Below, piece by piece: positions 32,670 through 44,505 of a stretch of 64,000 nt of DNA. This stretch comes from Hexactinellida sp. DTS-2022. Lineage: Eukaryota > Porifera > Hexactinellida. The stretch covers positions 3,968,001 to 4,032,000 of the forward strand of contig JAPNXP010000004.1 of assembly GCA_028753945.1 (NCBI GenBank). Reading direction: 5' to 3'. The notes under the pieces were generated by a model. That model did not search any database. It saw only the letters and a list, made by a program, of their open reading frames with translations, and was not told where the DNA came from. A program made the translations under genes and the position numbers. Position 1 is the stretch's first letter. Each line of letters opens with the position of its first letter.

Positions 32670-33940
32670 TAGGGAACACCTATCAGGTCGAAAAAATTTC
32701 CCAGCTACGCTAAAAAGTCTCCACTGGAGCTGAAGAAGCTGGGACAGACAAATATCGTTGTGCTTATCTTTGATAATGTTTGGAATTCACATTCTTTGAA
32801 CTTCCAAAAGGCGAGGACATCAGCTTCTTCTGGTAAACGAGGCTCTGATAAGTATAGGTTCATTTCTCATAATTTACTCAATGAAGCTATCATTGGTGAT
32901 TGAGAAGGCAAGCTGGTCATAAAACTCAGTAACTTGCACTTCTTTGATGGCGGCTCAGGAGGGCTTTCGATTTGTGACTCTAAATTACAAATATCTTTTG
33001 TTGCTGTCATGTTGGACACATACTTCTTAAAAGTGGATTCAATTCTAGCTGACTCACTTCCAGTACAACAATCCAATTTGAATCTTGGATCAAGAATGGC
33101 TGCAAAAATATATTGCTCACGTTGCTCGTAGATTCCCATTTTGTCATCCAGAGTTTTCTGCAGTTCCTTCAACATATTAGACTTATATTTCACTCTCAGT
33201 GTTTCAAGTGATGCGCGAATTCCCCGAATGCATGGTATAACGAAACTAACAGAGATTGAATTTTGCCGCTGTGTGAAATCTGTAGCTTCTTCAAATGGTG
33301 TAAGTATTTCTACCAGATCTGAGAGTAGGCTACGCTCATAGACACTTAGTTGTTGACAAGCCAACATTTCTAGCTTTGTTTCGGAAATATTTAGTAGAGA
33401 CCGTACGCTTTTTAATTCACTGTTCCACCTCGTAACAACTTTCGCCTGTAGCCTCTTTTCCCCTTCTAAGATATCGTTGGCGTGTATTGATCTACGAACA
33501 TATGATACAATATTTGCTGCCTTTGCAAGTACTTTATTCACTGTCCCTGCTCATAGGCGTCGGACCCACCCGGCATGGGCCGGGCAGCCCGAAGGGTCTA
33601 CCCGGCTCTACCCGGCCCATAGTTGTGTTAGTGATGCCGTGAATGTAGCGGCCCCAGAATCGATTGGGCCGGCCCCGGAGCCTTCGGGCCGGGCGGCCCG
33701 AAGGGCCGGCGGGCCCATTTCCGACGCCTATGTCCCTGCTTCTTTAAAACCATCTTTTACGACCAGTTGAAGCGTGTGAATAAAACAGGGTTCGTGTAAT
33801 GGGATGTAGGTCATATAATTTTTGAGATCAATTGGGAAAATACTATCATCATCATCATCATCCTCATCACAAGAATCTGAGCTCGAACCATCTATCACTA
33901 TTGAGTCAAAGCCAGGTAGTCTGAATGCCTTGAGCATGTT
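32670..33940 (-). pseudogene. hAT transposase, partial, interrupted by a MITE
   Basis: On the minus strand an acidic stretch (SSSDSCDEDDDDDD), then HTLQLVVKDGFKEAG, breaks at the MITE 33552-33732 and resumes as NKVLAKAANIVSYVRRSI. It continues through VTRWNSELKSVRSLL, FEEATDFTQ and AAILDPRFKL, which are typical of the hAT RNase-H-like core, with RWNS and LDPRFK as hallmarks. The 224-residue piece stops at 32867, and residual C-terminal dimerisation-like wording (ADVLAFWKF) lies just downstream. The N-terminal BED finger and first catalytic Asp region are missing. Confidence 0.85.
33552..33732. mobile_element. hAT-type MITE, 181 bp, inside a hAT transposase, TSD TCCCTGCT
   Basis: Ends are CATAGGCGTCGGA and TCCGACGCCTATG, with TCCCTGCT at 33544-33551 and 33733-33740. 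The element is very G+C-rich (CGGGCCGGGCGGCCCG-like motifs), in sharp contrast to the surroundings. Confidence 0.92.
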
Positions 33941-33969
33941 TGAAGCATTATCTGTATTCGTATTTTGGA

Positions 33970-34165
33970 TTTTTACTGTGCCGACTATACTATAGTATAG
34001 TGGCCCAGTATTGGTCTTAGTGCTTTGGTATATTTTTACTGTGCCGACTATACTATAGTATAGTGGCCCAGTATTGGAATCACTGCCTTTATTATTTTTA
34101 TTTTTACTGTGCCGACTATACTATAGTATAGTGGCCCAGTATTAGAATCACTGCCTTTATTACTG
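33970..34165 (-). repeat. TATA palindrome units, reversed (3 copies)
   Basis: The palindromes lie at 33984-34001, 34047-34064 and 34115-34132. The cluster joins the hAT relic on the left to a reversed array fragment on the right. Confidence 0.9.
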
Positions 34166-34463
34166 TGCCAAATTTTATTTCACATTTGGATTCACCATAA
34201 AATTCTGCGTCTGATGGGAGAAGAAAATTTGTTAAAATTGGTTTAATTTCTGCCATAAATGGGGGTTGAAATTCCTTTGTTTACTCAACACTTCAATTTC
34301 AATAAAACTGTGAAATCTAATTCCATTGTTTCAACTTGTAATAATTATATTGATTTAACTTGTTAAAGCTTTCACTATTGTTTCAACTTGCGATAATTAA
34401 ATTGATTCAACTTATAAATTCCAGCTGGCGTCTATTTAATTCTAGTATTACTATACAATGGAT
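34166..34463 (-). repeat. Array-unit body, reversed block D
   Basis: It reads AATTTTATTTCACATTTGG through TCTGCGTCTGATGGGAG to CCAGCTGGCGTCTATTTAAT, the reverse of the common body. It ends abruptly at a forward hairpin (34468). Confidence 0.85.
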
Positions 34464-34467
34464 TAAA

Positions 34468-34586
34468 AATCCAAAATTGCAGCCTGTGCCGACGCATGTT
34501 CCTTTGGTGGCACTATATTTTGGTGGTGGTTTATTGATAGTGCCTCCAAAGGAACATGCTGTCGGCACAGGCTGCAATTTTGGATT
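34468..34586 (+). repeat. Hairpin repeat copy 7
   Basis: The arms GCAGCCTGTGCCG and CGGCACAGGCTGC pair without a mismatch. It is a good reference for the family. Confidence 0.88.
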
Positions 34587-35708
34587 TTTTTGCCAAGTCA
34601 TCATCACTATGAAGGTGTTAAATTATTTCAGAAAGGTGTTTCAGGAGGCATCGACCCTTAGAGTGGTGGAAGTTTCCATTTAGTTCACTTCATTATAGAG
34701 ATATTTAAGTTTGAGTAGAATATAATAGCTGATGACTCAGCATTTTTTATGTGAGTGTTGGGTCATCACCCAACATCAACTAACCCATTTTAAATTTCGA
34801 ATTAACAAAATTGTAAAAACACATGTTTTTAACGATGTCATCATCACCTCAAGGTGTCAAGACCCACTTGTATAGGTGGCACGTGCCATAAGGACCAATT
34901 GATAAATTGAAAGTTTGTTTCTATCTTCTATGATCTCTGAGATTTATTATATTTAATTAATTAGTATAAATAATTATTTATAATATTTATAATTTAACAC
35001 CAATTTCAATGTCAACTTATATTTATTAAGTTTAATTATTTTGTCATAAATAATTAATTAATTAATTTGGCAATCAAATTTCAATTCCGCACACTCGATA
35101 AACCCTAATAAACAAATTGGAAGCATCTATATAAGTCATATACTGACTGAATTAATTATAATTAATTACGTCAGTATATTAACAGTGCAATAATATTCTC
35201 GCAGAAGTAAATATAATCACATAATCTGTCGTTGTTATGAAATATATAATCTTTTTTTTCAATTGGAAAATAGAAGCCTACTCGATCTCACAAGTTGAAA
35301 TCAATATAATTATTGCAAGTTGTAACAATGGAATTAGATTCAATATAATTATTACAAGTTGAAACAATAGAATTATATTTAAAAACAGTTTTATTGAATC
35401 TGAAGTGTGAGAAAATACAGGAGATTGGTACCCTTATTAAGGAACAAATCTAGGCCATATTGAAATTTTTTGATTTGCTAAAAGGTGTAGAATTTAATTA
35501 TCTATCCGTACATGTAAAATTTATCAAGCTCACTATTAATTATCTAATGTTATGAGCCATAATTAGTTTAAATAGGTGTTAAAATTATTTGATCAAAAAT
35601 CGTAACCCCAGGTGCAAATTAGACGGTCACTCGGCAACTACATGCCAAGTTTCAGCCCTTAATGTATACTGGTGTGGCCAGGGCACCTGCTACGGAGAAA
35701 TAATAAAA

Positions 35709-35827
35709 AATCCAAAATTGCAGCCTGTGCCGACGCATGATCCTTTGGTGGCACTATATTTTGTTGTTGGTTTATTGATAGTGCCTCCAAAGGAACATGC
35801 TGTCGGCACAGGCTGCAATTTTGGATT
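35709..35827 (+). repeat. Hairpin repeat copy 8
   Basis: The lower stem is perfectly paired. The 5' arm carries the diagnostic GCATGATCC, shared only with copy 17, which lies in reverse orientation. Confidence 0.88.
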
Positions 35828-36984
35828 TTTTTTTTCGCCATGTAATCATCACTATGAAGGTGTTAAATTATTTCAGAAAGGTGTTACACAAGGCAACGAC
35901 CCTTTAGAGTGGTGGAAGTTTCCATTCAGCTCACTTCATTAAAGAGATATTCAAGTTTCAGTAGAATATAATCTGTAATGACTCAGCATTTTTTAAGTGG
36001 GTGTTGGGTCATCAACCAACATTAACTAACCCATTTTAAATATCGAATTAACAAAATTGTAAAAACACATTTTTTAACGATGTCATCATCACCTCAAGGT
36101 GTCAAGACCCACTTGTATAGGTGGCACGTGTCATAAGGACCAATTGATATATTGAAAGTTTGTTTCTATCTTCTATGATCTCTGAGATTTATGATATTTA
36201 ATTAATTAGTATAAATAATTATTAATATTATTTATAATATGACACCAATTTCAATGTCAACATACAATTATTAAGTTCAATTATTTTGTCATAAATAATT
36301 AATTAATTTATTTATCTATCAAATTTCAATTCCGCACACTCGATAACCTCTAATATACAAATTGGAAGCTTCTATACTAGTTAAATACAAACTGAATTAT
36401 TTATAATTAATTACGTCAGTATATTAACAGTGCAATTATATTCTCGCAGAAGTAAATATAATCACATAATATGTCGTTGTTATGAAATATATAATCTTAA
36501 TTTTCAATTGCAAAAATAGAAGCCAGCTTGAATTCACAAGTTGAATCAATATAATTATAGCAAGTTGAATCACTAGAGTAGGATTTAACAAGTTAAATCA
36601 ATATAATTATTACAAGTTGAAACAATGGAATTAGATTTAACACTTTACTGAAATTGAAGTGTGAGTAAACAAAGAAATTTCAACCCCCATTTATGGCAGA
36701 AATTGACCGCTTTATTGGAAAATCTATTCTCCCATCAGACGCAGAATTTTATGGCGAATCCAAATATGAAATAAAATTTGGGGGTTTAGTAAAACATATT
36801 TTGAGTTATGGACCAGACAAATTTTGAAAGGTGTTAAAGATGTGTCCAAAATTTGTTAATAAAAAATCGTAACCCCAGGTGCAAATTAGACGGTCCATAC
36901 GCACCTACATGCCAAGTTTCAGCCCATCAACTATAAAGCTCAGGCCAGGGCACCGTCCACGGAGAAAAACAAAAAAAAAAAAAA

Positions 36985-37103
36985 AATCCAAAATTGCACC
37001 CTGTGCCGACGCATGTTCCTTTGGTGGCACTATATTTTGTTGGTTGTTTATTGATAGTGCCTCCAAAGGAACATGCTGTCGGCGCAGGCTGCAATTTTGG
37101 ATT
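36985..37103 (+). repeat. Hairpin repeat copy 9
   Basis: The arms GCACCCTGTGCC and GGCGCAGGCTGC are mismatched at two positions. Copy 14 has the same mismatches. Confidence 0.88.
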
Positions 37104-37830
37104 TTTTTTTGCCAAGTCATCAACGCCCAAGGTGTGAAGAAGCATTTGTTAATTGGTCCGAGTCACAAGGAACGGTAGATAAATTTGAAGTTTGTTTCTA
37201 TCTTAAACCATCTTGAGTTTGATGCCATTCATTCATTATGTATTGATTATAAATTATATTATTAGTTATTTATCTTAGCATTGTTATCCACGGTTGAGTT
37301 GAATTAAGTCAACAAATTCCTTATATTATATTATTTTATTTAATCCATTGTATGGTAAATTAAATAGAAGCCAGCTGCAATTTATAAGTTAAATCAATTT
37401 AATTATCGCAAGTTGAATCAATAGAGTAAGATTTAACAAGTTAAATCAATATAATAATCGCAAGTTGAAACAATGGAATTAGATTTAACAGTTTTATTGA
37501 AACTGAAGTGTGAGTAAACAAAGAAATTTCAACCCCCATTAATGGCAGGAATAAAACCTTTTTTGAAGGTTTTCTTCTCCCATCAGACGCAGAATTTTAT
37601 GGGGAATCCAAATATGAAATAAAATTTTCGGGTTTAGTAAAACATATTTTGAGTTATGGACCAGACAAAATCTGAAAGGTGTTAAAGATGTGTCAAAAAT
37701 TTCTTAATCAAAAATCGTTACCCCAGGTGCAAATTAGACGGTCCCACCGCACCTACATGCCAAGTTTCAGCCCATCAACTATAGAGCTCTGGCCAGGGTA
37801 CCGTCTACGGAGAAAAAATAAAAATAAAAA

Positions 37831-37885
37831 TAAAGGCAGTGAGATTAGAACTGGGCCACTATACTATAGTATAGTCGGCACAGTA
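37831..37885 (+). repeat. TATA palindrome unit (1 copy)
   Basis: The palindrome is at 37858-37875, between an end module and hairpin copy 10. Confidence 0.9.
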
Positions 37886-37893
37886 AAAAAAAA

Positions 37894-38012
37894 AATCCAA
37901 AATTGCATCCTGTGCCGACGCATGTTCCTTGGGTGGCACTATATTTTGTTGGTGGTTTATTGATAGTGCCTCCAATGGAACATGCTGTCGGCACAGGATG
38001 CAATTTTGGATT
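37894..38012 (+). repeat. Hairpin repeat copy 10
   Basis: The arms GCATCCTGTGCC and GGCACAGGATGC both differ from the common form at the same base pair and stay paired. Confidence 0.88.
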
Positions 38013-39319
38013 TTTTTTTCGCCAAGTCATCATCACTATAAAGGTGTTAAATCATTTCAAAAAGGTGTTACAGAAGGCATCGACCCTTAGAGTGGTGGAA
38101 GTTTCGTTTTAGTTCACTTCCTTTTAGCGATATTCCAGTTTGAGTAGAATATAACAACTGATGACTCAGCATTTTTTATGTGAGTGTTGGGTCATCACCC
38201 AACATGAACTAACCCATTTTTAATATCGAATTAACAAAATTGTAAAAACACATTTTTTTAACGATGTTATCATCACCTCAAGGTGTCAAGACTCACTTGT
38301 ATAGGTGGTACGTGGCATAAGGACCAATTGATAAATTGAAAGTTTGTTTCTATCTTGTATCATCTCTGAGATTAATGAAATTTAGCTAATTAGTATAAAT
38401 ATTTAATTAATAAATTAATAATTTAACATCATTATTATGTACAGCAAAATAAATAAAGTTCAATTATTTGCACTTATTATTAATTTAAATCGAATTTCAC
38501 TATCATATTTGAATTCAGCGCACTCGATAACCCCAATAATCCAATTGGAACCGTCTATAAGTTAAATACAAAAGGAATTAATTATAATAAATTTCGTCAG
38601 TACATTAATTGTGCAAGAATATTCTCGCGAAATAAATATAATCACTTTATCTGTCGTTGTTGTGGAATGTAAAATGTTAACGGTTCTATCATAAACCATC
38701 TTTAGTTTAATGCCATTCATTACTTATTGATAATAAATTAAATTATTAGTTATTTATTTTAGCAATGTTATCCACGGTGAGTTGAGTAAAGTCAACAAAT
38801 TCCTTATATAAATTAATTTAATTTAATCCATTGTATAGTAATGCTAGAATTAAATAGAAGCCAGCTGGAATTTATAAGTTAAATCAATATAATTATCGCA
38901 AGTTGAATCACTAGAGTAGGATTTAACAAGTTAAATCAATATAATTATTACAAGTTGAAACAATGGAATTAGATTTAACAGTTTTATTGAAACTGAAGTG
39001 TGAGTAAACAAAGAAATTTCAACCCCCATTAATGGCAGGAATAAAACCTTTTTTGAAGGTTTTCTTCTCCCATCAGACGCAGAATTTTATGGGGAATCCA
39101 AATATGAAATAAAATTTTCGGGTTTAGTAAAACATATTTTGAGTTATGGACCAGACAAAATCTGAAAGGTGTTAAAGATGTGTCAAAAATTTCTTAATAA
39201 AAAATCGTAACCCCAGGTGCAAATTAGACGGTCCCACCGCACCTACATGCCAAGTTTCAGCCCATCAACTATAGAGCTCTGGCCAGGGTACCGTCTACGG
39301 AGAAAAAAAAAAAAAAAAA

Positions 39320-39377
39320 ATAAAGGCAGTGAGATTAGAACTGGGCCACTATACTATAGTATAGTCGGCACAGTAAA
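39320..39377 (+). repeat. TATA palindrome unit (1 copy)
   Basis: The palindrome is at 39348-39365. Its flanks are almost identical to those at 37.8 kb, indicating unit duplication. Confidence 0.9.
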
Positions 39378-39382
39378 AAAAA

Positions 39383-39499
39383 AATCCAAAATTGCAGCTG
39401 TGCCGACGCATGTTCCTTTGGTGGCACTATATTTTGTTGGTGGGTTATTGATAGTGCCTCCAAAAGAACATGCTGTCAGCACATCTGCAATTTTGGATT
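39383..39499 (+). repeat. Hairpin repeat copy 11
   Basis: The arms read GCAGCTGTGCCGAC and GTCAGCACATCTGC. Both arms show the short form, with two mismatches. Confidence 0.85.
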
Positions 39500-40241
39500 T
39501 TTTTTCGCCAAGTCATCAACGCCTCAAGGTGTCATGATCCATTTGTTAATTGATCCGAGCCACAAGGACGGGAGATAAATTTGAAGTTTGTTTCTATCAT
39601 AAACCATCTTGAGTTTAATGCCATTCATTCATTATGTATTGATAATAAATTATATTATTAGTTATTTATTTTAGCAATGTTATCCATGGTTGGTTGAGTT
39701 GAGTCAACAAATTCCTTATATTATATTATTTAATTTAATCAATTGTATAGTAATACTAAAATTAAATAGAAGCCAGCTGGAATTTATAAGTTAAATCAAT
39801 ATAATTATCGCAAGTTGAATCACTAGAGTAGGATTTAACAAGTTAAATCAATATAATTATTACAAGTTGAAACAATAGAATTAGATTTAACACTTTACTG
39901 AAATTGAAGTGTCAGTAAACAAAGAAATTTCAACCCCCATTTATGGCAGAAATTGACCCCTTTATTGAAAAATTTCTTCTCCCATCAGACGCAGAATTTT
40001 ATGGCGAATCCAAATGTGAAATAAAATTTTGGGGTTTAGTAAAACATTTTTTGAGTTATGGACCAGACAAATTTTGAAAGGTGTTAAAGATGTGTCAAGA
40101 ATTTGTTAATACAAAATCGTAACCCCAGGTGCAAATTAGACGTCGACTCCGAATCTACATGCCAAGTTTCAGCCCTCTATGTATACAGGTGTGGCCAGGG
40201 CACCTGCTACGGAGAAATAATAATAATAATAAAAAAAAAAA

Positions 40242-40359
40242 AATCCAAAATTGCAGCCTGTGCCGACGCATGTTCCTTTGGTAGCACTATATTTTGTTGG
40301 TTGTTTATTGATAGTGCCTCCAAAGGAACATGCTGTCGGCCAGGCTGCAATTTTGGATT
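40242..40359 (+). repeat. Hairpin repeat copy 12
   Basis: The 5' arm has GCAGCCTGTGCC; the 3' arm has GGCCAGGCTGC, a 2-nt deletion on one side only. Confidence 0.85.
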
Positions 40360-41116
40360 TTTTTTTCGCCAAGTCATCAACGCCCAAGGTGTGAAGAACC
40401 ATTTGTTATTTGGTCGGAGTCACAAGGAACAATTGTTGAATTTGAAGTTTGTTTCTATCATAAACCATCTAGAGTTTAATGCCATTCATTCATTATGTAT
40501 TGATAATAAATTATATTATTAGTTATATATTTTAGCAATGTTATCCACGCTTGAGTTGAATTAAGTCAACAAATTCCTTATTTAATTTAATTTGTTTTAA
40601 TTCATTAAATAGTAATACTAGAATAAAATAGAAGCCAGCTGCAATTTATAAGTTAAATTAATATAATTATAGCAAGTTGAATCAATAGAGTAAGATTTAA
40701 CAAGTTAAATCAATTTAATTATTACAAGTTGAAACAATGGAATTAGATTCAATATAATTATTACAAGTTGAAACAATGGAAATTGATTTAACAGTTTTAC
40801 TGAATCTGAAGTGATGGGGAAATACAGGAGATTGGCACCCCAATTATGGCACAAACCTAGGCTAAGTTGAACATTTGTGAATTGCCAAAAGGTGTAGAAT
40901 TTAATTCTCTATACGTACATGTAAATTTTATCAAGCTCAATATTAATTATTTCATGTTATGAGCCATAATTAGTTTAAATAGGTGTTAAAATTATTTGAT
41001 CAAAAATCGTAACCCCAGGTGCAAATTAGACGGTCACTCCGCAACTACATGCCAAGTTTCAGCCCTCAATGTATCAAAGTGTGGTCAGGGCACCGTCTAC
41101 GGAGAAAAAATATAAA

Positions 41117-41290
41117 TAAAGGCAGTAAGATTAGAACTGGGCCACTATACTATAGTATAGTCGGCACAGTAATAATAATAAAGGCAGTGATTCTAATACT
41201 GGGCCACTATACTATAGTATAGTCGGCACAGTAATAAAGGCAGTGAGATTAGAACTGGGCCACTATACTATAGTATAGTCGGCACAGTAA
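41117..41290 (+). repeat. TATA palindrome units (3 copies)
   Basis: The palindromes lie at 41144-41161, 41206-41223 and 41262-41279. Spacing falls from 62 to 56 bp with loss of AAT repeats. Confidence 0.9.
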
Positions 41291-41296
41291 TAAAAA

Positions 41297-41415
41297 AATC
41301 CAAAATTGCACCCTGTGCCGACGCATGTTCCTTTGGTGGCACTATATTTTATTGGTTGGTTATTGATAGTGCCTCCAAAGGAGCATGCTGTCAGCACAGG
41401 GTGCAATTTTGGATT
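41297..41415 (+). repeat. Hairpin repeat copy 13
   Basis: The arms GCACCCTGTGCC and (A)GCACAGGGTGC carry a paired ACCC/GGGT change. One upper-stem base is mismatched. Confidence 0.88.
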
Positions 41416-42142
41416 TTTTTTCGCCCAGTCATCAACGCCCAAGGTGTGAAGAACCATTTGTTAATTGGTCGGAGTTACAAGGAACGGTAGATAAATTTGA
41501 AGTTAGTTTCTATCATAAACCATCAAGAGTTTAATGCCATTCATTCATTATGTATTGATAATAAAATATATTATCAGGAATTTATTTTAGCAATGTTATC
41601 CACGGTTGGTTGAGTTGAGTCAACAAATTCCTTATATTATTATAATTTATTTAATCCATTGTATAGTAATACTAGAATTAAATAGAAGCCAGCTGGAATT
41701 TATTAGTTGAATCAATTTAATTATCGCAAGTTGAAACAATAGTGAAAGATTTAACAAGTTAAATCAATATAATTATTACAAGTTGAAAAATGGAATTAGA
41801 TTTCACAGTTTTACTGAAATTGAAGTGTGAGTAAACAAAGAAATTTCAAACCACATTTGTGGCAGAAATAAAAATCTTTATTAAAAGTTCTCTTCTCCCA
41901 TCAGACGCAGAATTTTATGGTGAATCCAAATGTGAAATAAAATTTGGGGGTTTAGTAAAACATATTTTGAGTTATGGACCAGACAAATTTTGAAAGGTGT
42001 TAAAGATGTGTCAAAAATTTGTTAATCAAAAATCGTAACCCCAGGTGCAAATTAGACGGTCCCATCGCATCTACATGCCAAGTTTCAGCCCATCAACTAT
42101 AAAGCTCAGGCCAGGGCACCGTCTACGGAGAAAAAAAAAAAA

Positions 42143-42260
42143 AACCAAAATTGCACCCTGTGCCGACGCATGTTCCTTTGGTGGCACTATATTTTGTTGG
42201 TTGTTTATTGATAGTGCCTCCAAAGGAACATGCTGTCGGCGCAGGCTGCAATTTTGGATT
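42143..42260 (+). repeat. Hairpin repeat copy 14
   Basis: The arms GCACCCTGTGCC and GGCGCAGGCTGC have the same mismatches as copy 9. The 5' boundary has lost the T of AATCC. Confidence 0.85.
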
Positions 42261-42998
42261 TTTTTTCGCCAAGTCATCAACGCCCAAGGTGTGAAGAAGC
42301 ATTTGTTAATTGGTCCGAGTCACAAGGAACGGTAGATAAATTTGAAGTTTGTTTCTATCTTAAACCATCTTGAGTTTGATGCCATTCATTCATTATGTAT
42401 TGATAATAAATTATATTATTAGTTATTTATATTAGCATTGTTATCCACGGTTGAGTTGAATTAAGTCAACAAATTCCTTATATTATATTATTTTATTTAA
42501 TCCATTGTATGGTAAATTACATAGAAGCCAGCTGCAATTTATAAGTTAAATCAATTTAATTATCGCAAGTTGAATCAATAGAGTAAGATTTAACAAGTTA
42601 AATCAATATAATTATTACAAGTTGAAACAATGGAATTAGATTTAACAGTTATACTGAAACTGAAGTGTGAGTAAACAAAGAAATTTCAACCCCCATTTAT
42701 GGCAGAAATAAAACTCTTTATTGAAAGTTTTCTTCTCCCATCAGACGCAGAATTTTATGGTGAATCCAAATGTGAAATAAAATTTGGGGGTTTAGTAGAA
42801 CATATTTTGTGTTATGGACCAGACAAATTTTGAAAGGTGTTAAAGATGTGTCAAAAATTTCTTAATCAAAAATCGTAACCCCAGGTGCAAATTAGACGGT
42901 ACCATCGCACCTACATGCCAAGTTTAAGCCCATCAACTATAAAGCTCTGGCCAGGGCACCGTCTACGGAGAAAAAAAAAATAATAATAAAAATAATAA

Positions 42999-43185
42999 AG
43001 GCAGTGATTCCAATACTGGGCCACTATACTATAGTATAGTCGGCACAGTAAAAAAAAAAAAAATAATAAAGGCAGTGATTCCAATACTGGGCCACTATAC
43101 TATAGTATAGTCGGCACAGTAATAATAAAGGCAGTGATTCCAATACTGGGCCACTATACTATAGTATAGTCGGCACAGTAATAAA
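42999..43185 (+). repeat. TATA palindrome units (3 copies) at the array inversion junction
   Basis: The palindromes lie at 43023-43040, 43094-43111 and 43153-43170. Immediately after, at about 43190, the array switches to reverse orientation in the middle of the body module (ACAAGGAATTTGTAGACTAT). Confidence 0.9.
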
Positions 43186-43416
43186 ATATAATAATACAAG
43201 GAATTTGTAGACTATACTCAAATCACCGTGGATAACATTGCTAAAATAACTAACTAATAATATAATTTATTATCAATACATAATGAATGAATGGCATTAA
43301 ACTCTAGATGGTTTATGATAGAAACAAACTTCAAATTTATCTACTGTTCCTTGTGACTCGGACCAAATAACAAATGCTTCTTCACACCTTGGGCGTTGCT
43401 GACTTGGCGAAAAAAA

Positions 43417-43533
43417 ATTCAAAATTGCAGCCTGCGCCGACAGCATGTTCCTTTGGAGGCACTATCAATAAATCACCAACAAAATATAGTGCCACGAAAG
43501 GAACATGCGTCGGCACAGCTGCAATTTTGGATT
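43417..43533 (-). repeat. Hairpin repeat copy 15
   Basis: On the plus strand the arms read GCAGCCTGCGCCGACAGC and GCGTCGGCACAGCTGC, unequal in length by one base. Confidence 0.85.
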
Positions 43534-43534
43534 T

Positions 43535-43590
43535 TTACTGTGCCGACTATACTATAGTATAGTGGCCCAGTATTAGAATCACTGCCTTTA
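43535..43590 (-). repeat. TATA palindrome unit, reversed
   Basis: The palindrome is at 43546-43563, between a hairpin and a reversed end module. Confidence 0.9.
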
Positions 43591-44322
43591 TTATTATTAT
43601 TTTTTTTTTTTTCTCCGTAGACGGTGCCCTGGCCTGAGCTTTATAGTTGATGGGCTGAAACTTGGCATGTAGGTGCGATGGTACCGTTTAATTTACACCT
43701 GGGGTTACGATTTTTGATTAACAAATTTTTGACACATCTTTAACACCTTTCAAAGTTTGTCTGGTCCATAACACAAAATATGTTTTACTAAACCCCCAAA
43801 TTTTATTTCACATTTGGATTCACCATAAAATTCTGCGTCTGATGGGAGAAGAAAACTTTCAATAAAGAGTTTTATTTCTGCCATAAATGGGGGTTGAAAT
43901 TTCTTTGTTTACTCACACTTCAGTTTCAGTATAACTGTTAAATCTAATTCCATTGTTTCAACTTGTAATAATTATATTGATTTAACTTGTTAAATCTTAC
44001 TCTATTGATTCAACTTGCGATAATTAAATTGATTTAACTTATAAATTGCAGCTGGCTTCTATTTAATTTACCATACAATGGATTAAATAAAATAATATAA
44101 TATAAGGAATTTGTTGACTTAATTCAACTCAACCGTGGATAACAATGCTAATATAAATAACTAATAATATAATTTATTATCAATACATAATGAATGAATG
44201 GCATCAAACTCAAGATAATTTAAGATAGAAACAAACTTCAAATTTATCTACCGTTCCTTGTGACTCGGACCAATTAACAAATGCTTCTTCACACCTTGGG
44301 CGTTGATGACTTGGCGAAAAAA

Positions 44323-44441
44323 AATCCAAAATTGCAGCCTGCGCCGACAGCACGTTCCTTTGGAGGCACTATCAATAAACAACCAACAAAATATAGTGCC
44401 ACCAAAGGAACATGCGTCGGCACAGGGTGCAATTTTGGATT
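44323..44441 (-). repeat. Hairpin repeat copy 16
   Basis: The plus-strand arms GCAGCCTGCGCC and GGCACAGGGTGC are the exact reverse of the mismatched pair in copies 9 and 14. Confidence 0.88.
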
Positions 44442-44442
44442 T

Positions 44443-44505
44443 TTACTGTGCCGACTATACTATAGTATAGTGGCCCAGTATTAGAATCACTGCCTTTATT
44501 ATTAT
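44443..44505 (-). repeat. TATA palindrome unit, reversed
   Basis: The palindrome is at 44454-44471. Confidence 0.9.

Larger units (their letters stand above)
32358..33960 (-). mobile_element. hAT transposon relic, one terminus preserved
   Basis: The preserved end starts CAGGCGTGGGGTCAATTACT, with subterminal TTACAATTACAATTAC repeats, and is related to the ends of the elements at 54404 and 60385. The other end is lost at about 33960, where TTTTGGATTTTTACTGTGCC joins it to the palindrome cluster. Confidence 0.75.
34464..43190 (+). repeat. Array repeat units, forward block E (about eight units)
   Basis: End modules (CCCCAGGTGCAAATTAGACG) occur near 35606, 36875, 37724, 39212, 40126, 41014, 42041 and 42889. 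Spacing ranges from about 850 to 1490 bp, so long and short unit types alternate. Each unit places hairpins and palindromes between the end module (TACGGAGA) and the TTCGCC(A)(A/T)GTCATCA start of the body. No gene lies in the block. It ends at a palindrome cluster and an inversion junction. Confidence 0.88.
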
